Source: an uncultured Clostridia bacterium (lineage in GTDB: Bacteria > Bacillota > Clostridia > Christensenellales > CAG-314). From it: a stretch of 64,000 bases of DNA. The stretch lies in contig CANRFV010000001.1 in assembly GCA_947629985.1 (NCBI GenBank), forward strand, positions 175,329 through 239,328, written 5' to 3'. The notes under the pieces were generated by a model. That model was not told the origin of the DNA and did not search any database. It was given only the letters and a program-made list of their open reading frames with translations. Numbering within the stretch: position 1 is the stretch's first letter; each line of letters opens with the position of its first letter. This document shows, in pieces, positions 36,531 to 46,549 of this stretch. Both the position numbers and the translations under genes were made by a program.

Positions 36531-37796
36531 ATGGATAACACCCAATTTAATACGGAATTGAACATACATTCAAAGGAATATGACGACTTGCTGAGCCAAG
36601 TAATAGACGAATACAACCATAACGGCAGAAAAACGTTGCTTATTACTTGCGATACGTTTTATCCCGTTGTGGACGGAGTGGTAAACGTTATGGACAATTA
36701 CGCAAAACAACTGTCCAAATATATGAACGTTATAATGCTCGTCCCCGATTACAAAGGAAAAGTTTATATGTCCAATTGCCCCGCTATCGGTATCGAATCG
36801 GGGTATTCGCACAAACTCCATTACCAACTGCCGCTGCCTATGTTGAGCAATTTGCATACGCATTATCTCAAAAAACTACGCATAGACATAATTCACTGCC
36901 ATTCGCCGTTTATGATAAGCCGCGTTGCAATGCAGTTGCACAACAAACGCAAAATTCCGCTTGTAAACACTTTCCACAGCCAATACAAACAGGACTTCGA
37001 AAAACAAGCCAAGCCATTTGTGCCCATACTTATGAAGTATATAATGAAATCGTATAACAGCAGTAACGAAGTGTGGACAATGCACACGGCAAGCAGAGAT
37101 ACTCTCGTAAGTTACGGCTATACGGGCAAGGTTGTGCTTATGCCAAACGGAACGGCAATGACTCCGCCCGTGGATTACGAACGGGAACGTAAAGACGCGC
37201 GCGTAAAATACGGCATAAGCGACGACACTACTCTGTTCATTTTCGTGGGCAGACTTGTAACTCAAAAAAATATTCTGTTCAACGCCGACGTTTTGGCTTA
37301 TCTTAAACAGGCGGGACTAAAATTCAAAATGTTGTACGTCGGAGACGGCCCCGACAAGGAATTGTTACAACAACACATAGCCGAACTGCATCTGGAAAAC
37401 GAAATCGTCTTGCTTGGGCAAAAAGACAAAAGCGAATTACCCGAAATTTACGCCGCGGCGGATTTGTTTTTATTTCCGAGTTTGTATGACGTGTCGTCTT
37501 TGGTGCAGGTGGAAGCCGCCTCGCGCTACACTCCTACCGCCTTTGTCGAAGGAAGCGTAACGTCTTGCACCGTAACCAACGGCGTAAACGGATTTATTTT
37601 ACCCAACGACACGCAACTGTACGCAAAGGGAATTTTGGCAACGCTAAGCGACAAAGATAACTTGATTACCGTGGGTAAAAACGCATACCGAGATTTGTAT
37701 ATTACTTGGGATCAACTTATAAAAAGAGTTTACAACAGATATATCGAATTGATAGAACAGAACAAACGGTCGCATCAAAACAACGCGACAGACTGA
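36531..37796 (+). CDS. GT4-family glycosyltransferase, glycolipid-synthase-like
   Basis: 421 residues, GT-B fold. The N-terminal Rossmann start CDTFYPVVDGVVNVMDNYAKQL resembles diacylglycerol glucosyltransferases. The C-terminal donor domain has FVGRLVTQKN, YVGDGPDKELL, the IYAAADLFLFPS segment and VSSLVQVEAASRYTPTAFVEGS at the EX7E-type site. AGGAG fits the second of two adjacent ATG codons (36531) better than the first (36528). It faces a flippase-like gene across a shared terminator, which hints at surface glycolipid work; the sugar and acceptor are unknown. Confidence 0.87.
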   Translation: MDNTQFNTELNIHSKEYDDLLSQVIDEYNHNGRKTLLITCDTFYPVVDGVVNVMDNYAKQLSKYMNVIMLVPDYKGKVYMSNCPAIGIESGYSHKLHYQLPLPMLSNLHTHYLKKLRIDIIHCHSPFMISRVAMQLHNKRKIPLVNTFHSQYKQDFEKQAKPFVPILMKYIMKSYNSSNEVWTMHTASRDTLVSYGYTGKVVLMPNGTAMTPPVDYERERKDARVKYGISDDTTLFIFVGRLVTQKNILFNADVLAYLKQAGLKFKMLYVGDGPDKELLQQHIAELHLENEIVLLGQKDKSELPEIYAAADLFLFPSLYDVSSLVQVEAASRYTPTAFVEGSVTSCTVTNGVNGFILPNDTQLYAKGILATLSDKDNLITVGKNAYRDLYITWDQLIKRVYNRYIELIEQNKRSHQNNATD

Positions 37797-37798
37797 AA

Positions 37799-37833
37799 AA
37801 ACAAAGCGCCGAATTAACATCGGCGCTTTGTTC
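37799..37833. terminator. Bidirectional terminator between two convergent genes
   Basis: A perfect 13-bp stem (AACAAAGCGCCGA/TCGGCGCTTTGTT) with a 7-nt loop and A/T runs on both sides. It serves the glycosyltransferase gene on the plus strand and overlaps the stop of the flippase-like gene on the minus strand. Confidence 0.9.
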
Positions 37834-39094
37834 AATATGACGGATCAAGCAATTTGACGGATTTGGATTTGTCGAAAATTTTGATGCCTATTACAACAAT
37901 AAGCCCTACCAATAAATACAGATAAAAACTGAATACTCTCCAAACCATCATACAGGTAAAACTTGCACCGGCGGCAGATATAAGCACTGTGCGGAACAAT
38001 CCGTAAAACGTACCGTCCGCCGCGCCCGAATTACCAGGGGTGGGAATGAACGTAATTGCGCAATAAATAAAGAATGTAATGCGCAAAACTTCGAACCACA
38101 ATTCCCAGGACGGAACCCAATTGTATTGCAACAGCACGTCCTTAAATAACAGCAATGCAAAATACGGCATGGAGCATTGGGCGATATTTAACAACAAAGC
38201 CAATATCGTACCCAAAATAAGCACGCTTTTGGACTTGAACAATATTGCCATATTGTGTTTGTTGTTGTCTATTGCCGCATTGCCTTTTGCTATCCATTTG
38301 TCGGGATTTTTGCAGATTTTCAATTTTGTCAGCACATTGACGCCCCAAGCGATAACTTTGTGTCCTGCCTTGGGCATAAACGAAAATACGACCAAAAACA
38401 ACGGCACGGCTATATAAAATGCTGCGCCGCAATATGCGAGTATGCGTATTGTAAGCGGCACTATTTCATTAGGAACGCCTACGCAAAAGGCGACGATCGC
38501 GCATAATACAAACGAAAACTGCGTCAAAAACAGCGAACCGATGGGAATTGCACCGGCAGCGCCGCTGTCAACGTCGTGTTTGGCAAGATAATAAATCTGA
38601 AATGGCTGCCCGCCCGAACCGAGCGGAGTTACGAAATCGTAAAATTTACCCAAAACCGCGCAATTGAGCGCCGTGCCCAACTTAAACTTGCCTGTCGTCT
38701 TTTTTATCATTACAAATATTTTAAGTGATTCAAGCAATAACGTAAGCGCAAACAATCCCAACAAAACAAACAAATAATACCAATTGTCGCCTATCATTTT
38801 GGCAATATCGCCCGTATTTACGCTTTCGCCCGTAAAGTCGGATACGGCGGTATAAGCGATTATCGCCGCCATAGCAACAATAAACAGCACAATAAAAAGC
38901 ACTTTTAATTTATGCTTTTTGTTATTTTGTTTTATTTGCGCCACGGCGTTGTTTACAACGTCTGCGTTGCTGTCGCTATCTACCGCTTTTACAACAAAGG
39001 TCCTGTCGCAGTTGCCGACCGAATTGCCGTTTGCAACTTGCTCGGCTTCGGAGCAGTTCGTCTCTGTTACGTTTGGTTTGTTTGTATTTGCCAT
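37832..39094 (-). CDS. UPF0104/YbhN-like membrane protein (LPG synthase TM-region family)
   Basis: 420 residues. A hydrophilic, Asn-rich N-terminus of about 62 residues is followed by about eight membrane helices. The motifs KFYDFVTPLGSGGQPFQIYYL and ITFIPTPGNSGAADGTFYGLF are those of the lysylphosphatidylglycerol synthase TM-region/AglD family, seen in lipid flippases. There is no C-terminal aminoacyl-transferase domain, so it is not a full MprF. No ribosome site precedes the ATG, which coincides with the predicted transcription start. Confidence 0.87.
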   Translation of the reverse strand: MANTNKPNVTETNCSEAEQVANGNSVGNCDRTFVVKAVDSDSNADVVNNAVAQIKQNNKKHKLKVLFIVLFIVAMAAIIAYTAVSDFTGESVNTGDIAKMIGDNWYYLFVLLGLFALTLLLESLKIFVMIKKTTGKFKLGTALNCAVLGKFYDFVTPLGSGGQPFQIYYLAKHDVDSGAAGAIPIGSLFLTQFSFVLCAIVAFCVGVPNEIVPLTIRILAYCGAAFYIAVPLFLVVFSFMPKAGHKVIAWGVNVLTKLKICKNPDKWIAKGNAAIDNNKHNMAILFKSKSVLILGTILALLLNIAQCSMPYFALLLFKDVLLQYNWVPSWELWFEVLRITFFIYCAITFIPTPGNSGAADGTFYGLFRTVLISAAGASFTCMMVWRVFSFYLYLLVGLIVVIGIKIFDKSKSVKLLDPSY

Positions 39095-39100
39095 AATTTT

Positions 39101-39129
39101 ATTTTACACTTATAGTATATTATTGTCAA
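39101..39129 (-). promoter_or_regulatory. Sigma-A promoter placing transcription start at the ATG
   Basis: Minus strand: -35 TTGACA (39124-39129), -10 TAAAAT (39101-39106), spacer 17 bp. Counting seven bases from the -10 puts +1 at 39094, the A of the start codon, so the mRNA would be leaderless. Confidence 0.65.
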
Positions 39130-39260
39130 ATCGTAAACATAAATCAACTGCCATAATTAACCGAATTTATATTCAAAATACATCATAGTTATTCAATTTA
39201 TATAGCACACCTGTTAATATAATGCCTTTCGATAAAGTTTGTAAGAAAAAAAGGAAACAA

Positions 39261-39273
39261 TCGCCGTCGGCGA
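39261..39273 (-). terminator. Short hairpin after asnS, possible terminator
   Basis: A 5-bp GC stem TCGCC/GGCGA with a 3-nt loop, then TTGTTTCC and seven T on the minus strand, about 110 bp past the asnS stop. The 253-bp stretch 39130-39382 shows nothing else. Confidence 0.4.
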
Positions 39274-39382
39274 AAAATCGATCGAGCCGACCAACAACTT
39301 GATAACGCAACGCAAACGAAAAGCGATTTGCCGATAGACAAACCGCTTTGCAACCATTATTATTGCGACCGAATGCTTAACG

Positions 39383-40777
39383 TTAAAACTGCGCGTAACC
39401 GACCGTACGGGGGAAAGGCAGTACGTCGCGTATATTTGCAATGCCCGTAAGGTACATAACCAAACGTTCAAAGCCCAAACCGAAACCTGCGTGCTTGGTG
39501 CCGCCGTATTTGCGCAATTCAAGATACCACCAATAGTCCTCGGCTCTCAGCCCCAATTCGTCCATACGCTTGGTAAGCACATCCAAACGCTCTTCGCGCT
39601 GACTTCCGCCGATAAGTTCGCCCACACCTGGCACAAGCATATCGGTTGCGGCAACTGTCTTACCGTCGTCGTTCAGACGCATGTAAAACGCCTTGATCTC
39701 CTTGGGGTAATCGGTTACAAATACGGGGCCGCCCACTATTTTTTCGGTCAGATATCTTTCGTGTTCGGTGGCGATGTCGCACCCCCAAGCAACGGGAAAC
39801 TCGAATTCGTCGTTGTGGGACGCAAGCAATTCGATTGCGCGGGTGTAGGTCATACGCTCGAACTTAGACTCGACAAGTTTGGTTAGGCGTTCTTTCAAAC
39901 CGTTATCCACAAAACTGTTGAAAAATTCTATTTCGTCGGGGCACGTGTGCAAAATATGATTGATTACATATTTGAGCATATCTTCGGCAAGTTGCATATC
40001 GTCAGCAAGGTCGGCAAACGCAATTTCCGGCTCGATCATCCAAAACTCCGCCGCATGGCGCAACGTATTGGATTTTTCGGCGCGGAAAGTGGGTCCGAAC
40101 GTGTACACTTTGCCAAACGCCATAGCGTACGTTTCTACGTTCAACTGTCCCGATACCGTAAGCGATGTGGGCTTGCCGAAAAAGTCCTTGGAGTAGTCCG
40201 CTTTGCCGTCGGCGTCTTTGGGCACGTTGTCCAAATTCATTGTGGTAACGCGAAACATCTCGCCGGCGCCTTCGCAGTCGCTTGCCGTAATTATGGGCGT
40301 ATGCACGTAAACAAAACCGTTTGCGTGAAAGAAACTGTGCAATGCAAAAGCCGCTTCGGAGCGCACTCTCATTGCTGCCGATATAAGATTTGTGCGGGGG
40401 CGCAAATGCGCGATTTCGCGCAAAAATTCTACCGAATGGCGCTTTTTTTGCAACGGATAGTCGGGGGTGGATCTACCTTCGACCGCAATTTCGCTCGCTT
40501 TGAGTTCAAGCGGTTGCTTATTTTGCGGAGTAAGCACTATTTTGCCCGTAACAACCAATGCACTACCCACATTAAGGCGCGCTATCTCGTCAAAATTGGA
40601 AATTTGCCCCTGCTCAAAAACTATTTGCAGGTTTTTGAAGCAACTGCCGTCATTCAATTCGATAAAACCGAACACTTTGGAATCGCGCACGGTTTTAGCC
40701 CAACCGCAAACGGTTATGCTTTGCCCGTCGAAAGACGCGCTGTCGGCAAACAGTCGCTTTATTTCCGTACGAATCAT
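39383..40777 (-). CDS. asnS: Asparaginyl-tRNA synthetase
   Basis: Class IIb synthetase, 464 residues. N-terminal OB fold ([15 protein letters not shown]). Motif 2 [21 protein letters not shown] and motif 3 [27 protein letters not shown]; the latter with PRTVGYAQF is AsnRS-like rather than AspRS. It lies 5 bp after ftsZ, an unusual partner that could tie it to the ftsQ-ftsA-ftsZ transcript. Confidence 0.97.
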   Translation of the reverse strand: MIRTEIKRLFADSASFDGQSITVCGWAKTVRDSKVFGFIELNDGSCFKNLQIVFEQGQISNFDEIARLNVGSALVVTGKIVLTPQNKQPLELKASEIAVEGRSTPDYPLQKKRHSVEFLREIAHLRPRTNLISAAMRVRSEAAFALHSFFHANGFVYVHTPIITASDCEGAGEMFRVTTMNLDNVPKDADGKADYSKDFFGKPTSLTVSGQLNVETYAMAFGKVYTFGPTFRAEKSNTLRHAAEFWMIEPEIAFADLADDMQLAEDMLKYVINHILHTCPDEIEFFNSFVDNGLKERLTKLVESKFERMTYTRAIELLASHNDEFEFPVAWGCDIATEHERYLTEKIVGGPVFVTDYPKEIKAFYMRLNDDGKTVAATDMLVPGVGELIGGSQREERLDVLTKRMDELGLRAEDYWWYLELRKYGGTKHAGFGLGFERLVMYLTGIANIRDVLPFPRTVGYAQF

Positions 40778-40782
40778 ACAAA

Positions 40783-41985
40783 TTATCCTCTCATTTTACG
40801 AAGAAACGGAGGTATTGTGGGGTCTTCTTCTACCGAAACATTGCCCGAAAATGAATTTTGCGATACAGGTTGTTGCGACGCAAAAGGCGTTTCAAATTGC
40901 GGACGAGATTGCTCTCTCGATTGCGAAACGCTGTCCAACGGAGACTGCGATACGGGTTGATTTACGGCGCTGGTACGCTGAATGTTAGTTGCCGCAACAT
41001 GCGTTGCCGCTTCGCTGCTGAAAAATGCCGCTTTGCCGTCGCCGTTGCCGGAAAATCCCGTTGCTATCAACGTTACCTGTACTTCGTCCTTCATATTTTC
41101 GTCAAATCCCACGCCGAACAAAACGTTTGCGTCGGGCGAAATAACTTGTCTTACCAAATCGACGCCTACGGTTACTTCTTCCAAGGACAGATCGTCGCCG
41201 CCGCGGAAGTTTACGATAAGCGAAGAGGCGCCCTGAATCGTTGTTTCGAGCAAGGGAGAATATACCGCTTTGCGAATGGCGTCAACGGTTTTGTTTTTAC
41301 CTTTGCCTTCACCTACGCCCATGTGCGCCATACCGCTGTTGCGCATTACGCACTTGATATCGGCAAGGTCAAGGTTGATGCGACCTTCCTGCAAAACGAT
41401 ATCGGTTATGCCGCGTATACCTTGCAACAATATTTCGTCCGCTTTGGCAAAGGCGTCTTTGATCGAAAAGTTTTTGTCGCGGTTGAGTTTTTCGTTTTGT
41501 ACGATAACCAACGAGTCTACGTTGCCTTTAAGATTTTCAATACCGATTTCGGCATTTTTCATACGGCGAACGCCCTCGAAATTGAAGGGTTTGGTAACTA
41601 CCGCTATTGTAAGAATTTCCAATTCCTTGGCAATTTGCGCCACTACGGGAGCGGCGCCCGTACCTGTTCCGCCGCCCATGCCGGCTGCGATAAACAGCAA
41701 GTCTTTGCCTTGCAAAGCGCTTTGTATTTTTTCTTTGCTTTCCAACGCTGCGGCTTTGCCCACTTCGGGATCCGCGCCTGCACCCAAACCGCGAGTAAGT
41801 TTTTCGCCTATCGCCATTTTTTTGGCTGACAGTTTGGAAAGAGCCTGTTGGTCTGTATTCAGAGCAAGATATTCAACTTCGCGTATTCCCGCCTGAATCA
41901 TAGCGTTTACGGCATTGCCGCCGCCACCGCCTACGCCTACTATTAAAATTTTAGCGATTCCGTTGTTATTAGTGTACTCTTCCAT
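40783..41985 (-). CDS. ftsZ: Cell division protein FtsZ
   Basis: Tubulin-like GTPase forming the division ring. 400 residues: [13 protein letters not shown], tubulin signature [14 protein letters not shown]7 loop region [11 protein letters not shown], a Ser/Gln-rich linker of about 60 residues, and the C-terminal peptide [13 protein letters not shown] that binds FtsA. The start shares a base with the ftsA stop (TAATG). Confidence 0.98.
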   Translation of the reverse strand: MEEYTNNNGIAKILIVGVGGGGGNAVNAMIQAGIREVEYLALNTDQQALSKLSAKKMAIGEKLTRGLGAGADPEVGKAAALESKEKIQSALQGKDLLFIAAGMGGGTGTGAAPVVAQIAKELEILTIAVVTKPFNFEGVRRMKNAEIGIENLKGNVDSLVIVQNEKLNRDKNFSIKDAFAKADEILLQGIRGITDIVLQEGRINLDLADIKCVMRNSGMAHMGVGEGKGKNKTVDAIRKAVYSPLLETTIQGASSLIVNFRGGDDLSLEEVTVGVDLVRQVISPDANVLFGVGFDENMKDEVQVTLIATGFSGNGDGKAAFFSSEAATHVAATNIQRTSAVNQPVSQSPLDSVSQSREQSRPQFETPFASQQPVSQNSFSGNVSVEEDPTIPPFLRKMRG

Positions 41986-43151
41986 TATTTATCTCCTTTG
42001 CCAAATTTGCTTAAAAATGATAATAATAATCCGCCCTTGCTCTTGATGGAATTTACCGCGTCGTAAATCAATCCGTAGCAAGAAGAATATTCGTTACGAT
42101 TAGTTTGCGGGTTTACGCTGCTGTACAAGCGCACGCTCTTGCCGAGAGTGCTTGCAAGACAATCTATTCCGCCGCGCAAATACGTCAACCCGCCGCCCGT
42201 CAAAATTATAGGCGTAGTTACGGGAATTTCTTTGTCGCACTGCTGAAAACTCTTTATTACGTATTCGGCTATTTGACCGATACGCGCTTTGATTACGGCA
42301 TTTGTCTGACTTGCGTCGATCATTCTGCCGTTGATGGAATACGCGTCGCCTTGCTGTATGTCCAAATTGAGATTTACCTTGCTCAAAATGTTCATTGCAA
42401 AGTTGAAATCACAACCGAGTATCTGGCACAAGTCGCTTGCAAGGTATCCGCTGCCGAGAGCGAACGTGCGTTCAAACAGCAAGCCTTTGCCGCCGCAAAG
42501 CATTACGTTGGTGGTTATATAACCTACGTCGATAATGATAGAATAGCCTTCTTTCAACATCGAATTGGAAATATAACATGCTTGCGCCTCACAAGCGTTA
42601 ATGTAGGTTACTTTGCCGATACCCCTGTCCAACAAAATTTGCGCAACGGTATTGCGGAAGTATTTTTTCATAAACGAAAAAGATACCAGCCCCGTCAACT
42701 TGCCCGCAATCGCACCCACGGGATTACTTGTTTTGATCGCGCCGTCCACAATGTAGTAAACGGGCTTACCGGCAAGCGGAATGTAATCGTCGCTGCCATT
42801 AAAGATATCGGCCTTTTGAGTAATTTCGTCAAGGTCGTCCGCGTCTACTTTCTTTTTGGAGTGGAAAGTAAGCGATGCCTCGCTGGTTATCTGTGCGCAA
42901 AACGCTCCGGGCACGCCCACATAAATTTCCTTTATGCCGCACTTCAATTTGTCTTCGACTTGGTTTATCGCTTGATTGATTGCGTCTGCCAACAAATTCG
43001 GTTCGTAAAACTTTGTGTCGTCAAAGCCGCTGTATGCGCTTTGCCCTACCGCTTTGATAACGAATTCGCCGTTATCGGCTGCTTTGGACGCTGCCATACA
43101 GTTGATCTTGCTCGAACCGAAATCCAAAATAATAATAAAATTGTTTTTCAT
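41985..43151 (-). CDS. ftsA: Cell division protein FtsA
   Basis: Actin-like membrane tether for FtsZ. 388 residues: phosphate-1 motif ILDFGSSKINC, a 1C-like subdomain, phosphate-2 IIIDVGYITTNVML, adenosine motif ILTGGGLTYLRGGIDCLA, and a C-terminal amphipathic helix GGLLLSFLSKFGK for membrane binding. It is 20 bp after ftsQ. Confidence 0.93.
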   Translation of the reverse strand: MKNNFIIILDFGSSKINCMAASKAADNGEFVIKAVGQSAYSGFDDTKFYEPNLLADAINQAINQVEDKLKCGIKEIYVGVPGAFCAQITSEASLTFHSKKKVDADDLDEITQKADIFNGSDDYIPLAGKPVYYIVDGAIKTSNPVGAIAGKLTGLVSFSFMKKYFRNTVAQILLDRGIGKVTYINACEAQACYISNSMLKEGYSIIIDVGYITTNVMLCGGKGLLFERTFALGSGYLASDLCQILGCDFNFAMNILSKVNLNLDIQQGDAYSINGRMIDASQTNAVIKARIGQIAEYVIKSFQQCDKEIPVTTPIILTGGGLTYLRGGIDCLASTLGKSVRLYSSVNPQTNRNEYSSCYGLIYDAVNSIKSKGGLLLSFLSKFGKGDK

Positions 43152-43170
43152 AGAGTCCTCTGTATTACCG

Positions 43171-43959
43171 TTATTTTGCAGATGATGTGGTTATTCTGCC
43201 GTTTTTGTGGACGGTTATCGTCCATTCGTCGCTTTGTAAGTTGAGTGTCGTGTTGTAATACACTCCGTATGCTTTTATCAATCTGTCCGCCAAATCCGTT
43301 TCGGGAGAGACGATCCTTATTGTACCGCCCAAACTCGGATGGATAAGCAAATCGCCGTCGGCATTGTAAGTAAAGACGTTTTCTTTGCCCAAAATTTGAG
43401 ACAAATCCGCAACGTCTACCTTGCACTGCCAGGTTGCAAGCACGGCGTTGATTATACATTCGAGCCTTTGATTGTTTTCGGCAAGGACAAATTCGAACTT
43501 TTGACCGGGAGTTTTTACCGCGGCGTCGCGATTGTCGAACGCAGACGTTACGTCGATTACAGCACCTTCTGCGGGCGCGGCGGTTACAAAGCCGAACGAA
43601 TCGAGATACAGCATATCTCCGCCCACGTCAAGTTGAATAATTGCCTGCGGTCTTACCAAATGAATTTCCAATGCGTTGGGAAAATTTTTAATTACGGCAA
43701 ACGCGTGCCATTGCGGATGCGCCTGATTGATTTGCGAAAGCAACTTGCTTTTGGACAAAAACACGACGCTTTTGCCCTTGCACATAGAAAGAATGTCGTC
43801 AGCCGGTAATGCGTCATTCGGTATTGCGGCATTGCTTCCGTCAAAATTGTGATAAACAAGATTTACGGACTTGACCGAAAATACGGCAATCATAATTACG
43901 ATAAAAACGATAACGACCGCAATCGACGCCAATAAAATAAGAAGTTTTTTCCCTTTCAC
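43171..43959 (-). CDS. ftsQ: Cell division protein FtsQ/DivIB
   Basis: About 262 residues. One N-terminal membrane helix (LLILLASIAVVIVFIVIMIAVF), then an extracytoplasmic POTRA-like part (CKGKSVVFLSKSKLLSQI, FPNALEIHLVRPQAI) and a beta domain. The GTG at 43959 has an AGAGG site; a longer frame upstream lacks one. It heads the ftsQ-ftsA-ftsZ-asnS unit. Confidence 0.87.
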   Translation of the reverse strand: MKGKKLLILLASIAVVIVFIVIMIAVFSVKSVNLVYHNFDGSNAAIPNDALPADDILSMCKGKSVVFLSKSKLLSQINQAHPQWHAFAVIKNFPNALEIHLVRPQAIIQLDVGGDMLYLDSFGFVTAAPAEGAVIDVTSAFDNRDAAVKTPGQKFEFVLAENNQRLECIINAVLATWQCKVDVADLSQILGKENVFTYNADGDLLIHPSLGGTIRIVSPETDLADRLIKAYGVYYNTTLNLQSDEWTITVHKNGRITTSSAK

Positions 43960-44007
43960 GTTACAACCTCTGATACTCCGAAATGACAAAAACTTGTCGG
44001 TAATAAA

Positions 44008-44036
44008 ATTATACAACTAAAACTTGTATTAGTCAA
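44008..44036 (-). promoter_or_regulatory. Sigma-A promoter of ftsQ-ftsA-ftsZ
   Basis: Minus strand: -35 TTGACT (44031-44036), -10 TATAAT (44008-44013), spacer 17 bp, about 50 bp before the ftsQ GTG. Confidence 0.8.
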
Positions 44037-44129
44037 TAAAAATCGACGGGTTAAAAGACAAAATATGACTGCTTTTTTACGATGTAATTGCCTTGTTTTG
44101 TCGGTCGGACGTCAACACGTAAGTAAAAA

Positions 44130-44154
44130 GCGGACAACAAAATATGCTGTCCGC
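44130..44154 (-). terminator. Intrinsic terminator after murA
   Basis: A perfect 7-bp stem (GCGGACA/TGTCCGC) with an 11-nt loop, followed by TTTTTACTT on the minus strand, 36 bp past the murA stop. It splits the cell-wall cluster into an mraZ-murA unit and an ftsQ-asnS unit. Confidence 0.88.
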
Positions 44155-44189
44155 CCTTCGGGCAATTCAATTTTATATTTGCCGACGTT

Positions 44190-45443
44190 TTATTTGTCCA
44201 AGCCTACCGAATGAATGTCGGCGCCCAACGACGACAATTCCGCGGCAAGATCGACATAGCCGCGATTGATATGCTCAACGCCACGTACCGCGCTTGTTCC
44301 TTCCGCCCCCAACGCAGCAACCACCAAGCCCGCGCCGCCGCGCAAATCGCGGGCGCACAACTCGGCGCCGAATAAACATTGTCCGCGCACCGAAGCCGTA
44401 TTGCCGTTTACGGAAATGTCCGCACCCATAAGCGCCAATTGATCGGCATTGTGTTGCAAGCGATTTTCAAATAAATTTTCCGTTATTTTTGTCGTTCCGC
44501 CCGCACTTAAAGCGGCAAGCGACAACAACAGCGACTGCATATCCGTCGGAAAACCTGGGTATGGAGCGGTAACGACTTTGCCGTAATCCGAAACCGCGCG
44601 GTCGGCATTAAGTGTTACGGCGTCGTTGTACAATCTGACGTCGTACCTGCCGCACACCGCATTGATAAATGCCGAAAGATGTTGCGGACAACAATTTGAA
44701 ACCGTAACTTTTCCGTGCGACGCCACGGCGGCGGACAAATATGTTGCGGCAACTATTCTGTCGGGGATAATATCGAAAACCGTGCCGCTAAGCCTTTGCA
44801 CGCCCGTAATGGTAAGCACACTACCGCCCACGCCGTTTATTTGCGCGCCCATTTGTACCAGCATTTGTTCCAAAGCGACTACTTCCGGCTCGGTCGCGCA
44901 GTTATACAAAACGCTTTGCCCTTGCGACAGTACCGCGGCGCACAGCAAATTTTCCGTTGCGCCTACGCTGGCAAAACGCAATTTGAAAGCGCTCGGTTGC
45001 GGCTTGCCCTTGCAAACCAAGCCTTTGTCGTCATACTCTACGCTTACGCCGAAATGTTTAAGCCCATCCGTATGTATATCTATCGGGCGAGCGCCAATTG
45101 CGCAGCCGCCGGGCAACGGAAGCGTGAGTTGCCCGTATCTTGCCAAGACGGCGCCCAATACCAAAACAGACCCCCTTAGCAGCGTTGCAACTTCGGCGGG
45201 AACGTTTACCGTGTTCAACTTGCCGCTTATTTGCACTGTTTGACCGTTACGCGATACCTTTTTGCCCATTTTTTTAAGCAAAAGCAACATATTGTCAACA
45301 TCGGCGATGTGCGGACATTTTGTCAATACTACGGTTTCGTCGGTAAGTATTGTTGCGCCCAGCAATGCCAAAGCGCAGTTTTTGGCTCCGCATACTGATA
45401 TTTCGCCGTTAAGCGGAATATTTCCGCGCACTATGTATTCCAT
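44190..45443 (-). CDS. murA: UDP-N-acetylglucosamine 1-carboxyvinyltransferase MurA
   Basis: First committed step of peptidoglycan synthesis. 417 residues: Lys in GAKNCALALL, catalytic Cys in LPGGCAIGARPIDIH (the residue alkylated by fosfomycin), and the APYPGFPTDMQS segment. It occupies the place where murG usually lies, directly after ftsW with a 13-bp overlap. Confidence 0.97.
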   Translation of the reverse strand: MEYIVRGNIPLNGEISVCGAKNCALALLGATILTDETVVLTKCPHIADVDNMLLLLKKMGKKVSRNGQTVQISGKLNTVNVPAEVATLLRGSVLVLGAVLARYGQLTLPLPGGCAIGARPIDIHTDGLKHFGVSVEYDDKGLVCKGKPQPSAFKLRFASVGATENLLCAAVLSQGQSVLYNCATEPEVVALEQMLVQMGAQINGVGGSVLTITGVQRLSGTVFDIIPDRIVAATYLSAAVASHGKVTVSNCCPQHLSAFINAVCGRYDVRLYNDAVTLNADRAVSDYGKVVTAPYPGFPTDMQSLLLSLAALSAGGTTKITENLFENRLQHNADQLALMGADISVNGNTASVRGQCLFGAELCARDLRGGAGLVVAALGAEGTSAVRGVEHINRGYVDLAAELSSLGADIHSVGLDK

Positions 45444-46549
45444 TTTACACCTCCCGCAATGCCGTTTTCGTTTACTTTCGACGACAAATTGAGTAATATA
45501 CCCGCCGCCGTCATAAACACCACCAACGATGTGCCGCCGTAACTTACAAAAGGCAGCGGCAAACCCGTAGGCGGAATACTGCCCGTTACAACGGCAAAAT
45601 TAAGTATCGACTGCACCGCGATCACCGCCGAAATTCCGCCGGCAAGATAACAATAAAATTTGTTGGAACTATTGACCGCTATGCGCACCCCGCGAAATAC
45701 CACCGTCATATATAACGTAAAAACCGCCAAACAGCCGAACAAACCTATTTCTTCGCCTATCACCGAAAAGATAAAATCGCTTTCCGCAAAGGGTAAAAAG
45801 CGATATTTTTGTCTGCTGTTGAACAAACCGACTCCAAACCAACCGCCGCCGCCCAAAGCATACAACGATTGAATAAGTTGGTAACCTTCATCTTTTGGCG
45901 ACGCCCACGGATTTATAAAAGCGAACAGTCGTTGCAGTCTGTAAGGCTCGGCTATTATCAACAATGGCACAGCCAAGGCAAGCGGAATCAACATCAGCAA
46001 AAAATACTTCCACTTTAAGCCGCCCAAGTACAGCATTATTACCATTAGCATTGCCATGCACATAGTTATGGACATATTGGGTTCGGCAATGATCAACCCG
46101 CAAAACACCAACCCGACGGCTATTTGCGGCAAATAACTGTGCAATTTGGACATATCCCACTTGGACATGCACACCGCGCAAAACAACACATAGGCAAATT
46201 TGGCTATCTCCGACGGTTGCAGAGAAAAACCGCCCACCCCTATCCATCGGCGCGCGCCGTAGTTTTCCACGCCGATGCCGGGCACAAACACCAACGCCAG
46301 CAAAACGCACGATATTACCACGCCCGCAATCCAAAGTTTTTTGACAAAGTCCAAATTTATATGTATTGCCGCAAACATCGTAACAAGCCCGATAGCCGCC
46401 CCTATCGATTGCTTTACGACAAAAAAATATTCGTTTCCGTAAGTTTGCTCGGCAGAATACCGACTTGCGCTGTAAACAAACAGCAATCCCAGCAGCACCA
46501 AAGCGATAACCGCGGCAAACAGTATGTAATCAATTTTTTTTGTTTTCAC
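45431..46549 (-). CDS. ftsW: Peptidoglycan polymerase FtsW (SEDS family)
   Basis: Lipid II polymerase of the divisome. About 372 residues with ten predicted membrane helices. SEDS hallmarks: ARRWIGVGGFSLQPSEIAKFA, AEPNMSITM, ALGGGGWFGVGL, AESDFIFSVIGEE and GLPLPFVSYGGTS. The start is uncertain: GTG 46549 gives the usual short cytoplasmic tail (KTKKIDYIL), while TTG 46615 adds 22 residues. It overlaps murD. Confidence 0.93.
   Translation of the reverse strand: MKTKKIDYILFAAVIALVLLGLLFVYSASRYSAEQTYGNEYFFVVKQSIGAAIGLVTMFAAIHINLDFVKKLWIAGVVISCVLLALVFVPGIGVENYGARRWIGVGGFSLQPSEIAKFAYVLFCAVCMSKWDMSKLHSYLPQIAVGLVFCGLIIAEPNMSITMCMAMLMVIMLYLGGLKWKYFLLMLIPLALAVPLLIIAEPYRLQRLFAFINPWASPKDEGYQLIQSLYALGGGGWFGVGLFNSRQKYRFLPFAESDFIFSVIGEEIGLFGCLAVFTLYMTVVFRGVRIAVNSSNKFYCYLAGGISAVIAVQSILNFAVVTGSIPPTGLPLPFVSYGGTSLVVFMTAAGILLNLSSKVNENGIAGGVKWNT

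Noticed and set aside
40858..41829. 323-codon frame antisense to ftsZ
   Set aside because: Shadow frame without motifs; ftsZ is clear.
42105..43244. 379-codon frame antisense to ftsA and ftsQ
   Set aside because: Shadow of the ftsA codon pattern; no recognisable domain or ribosome site.
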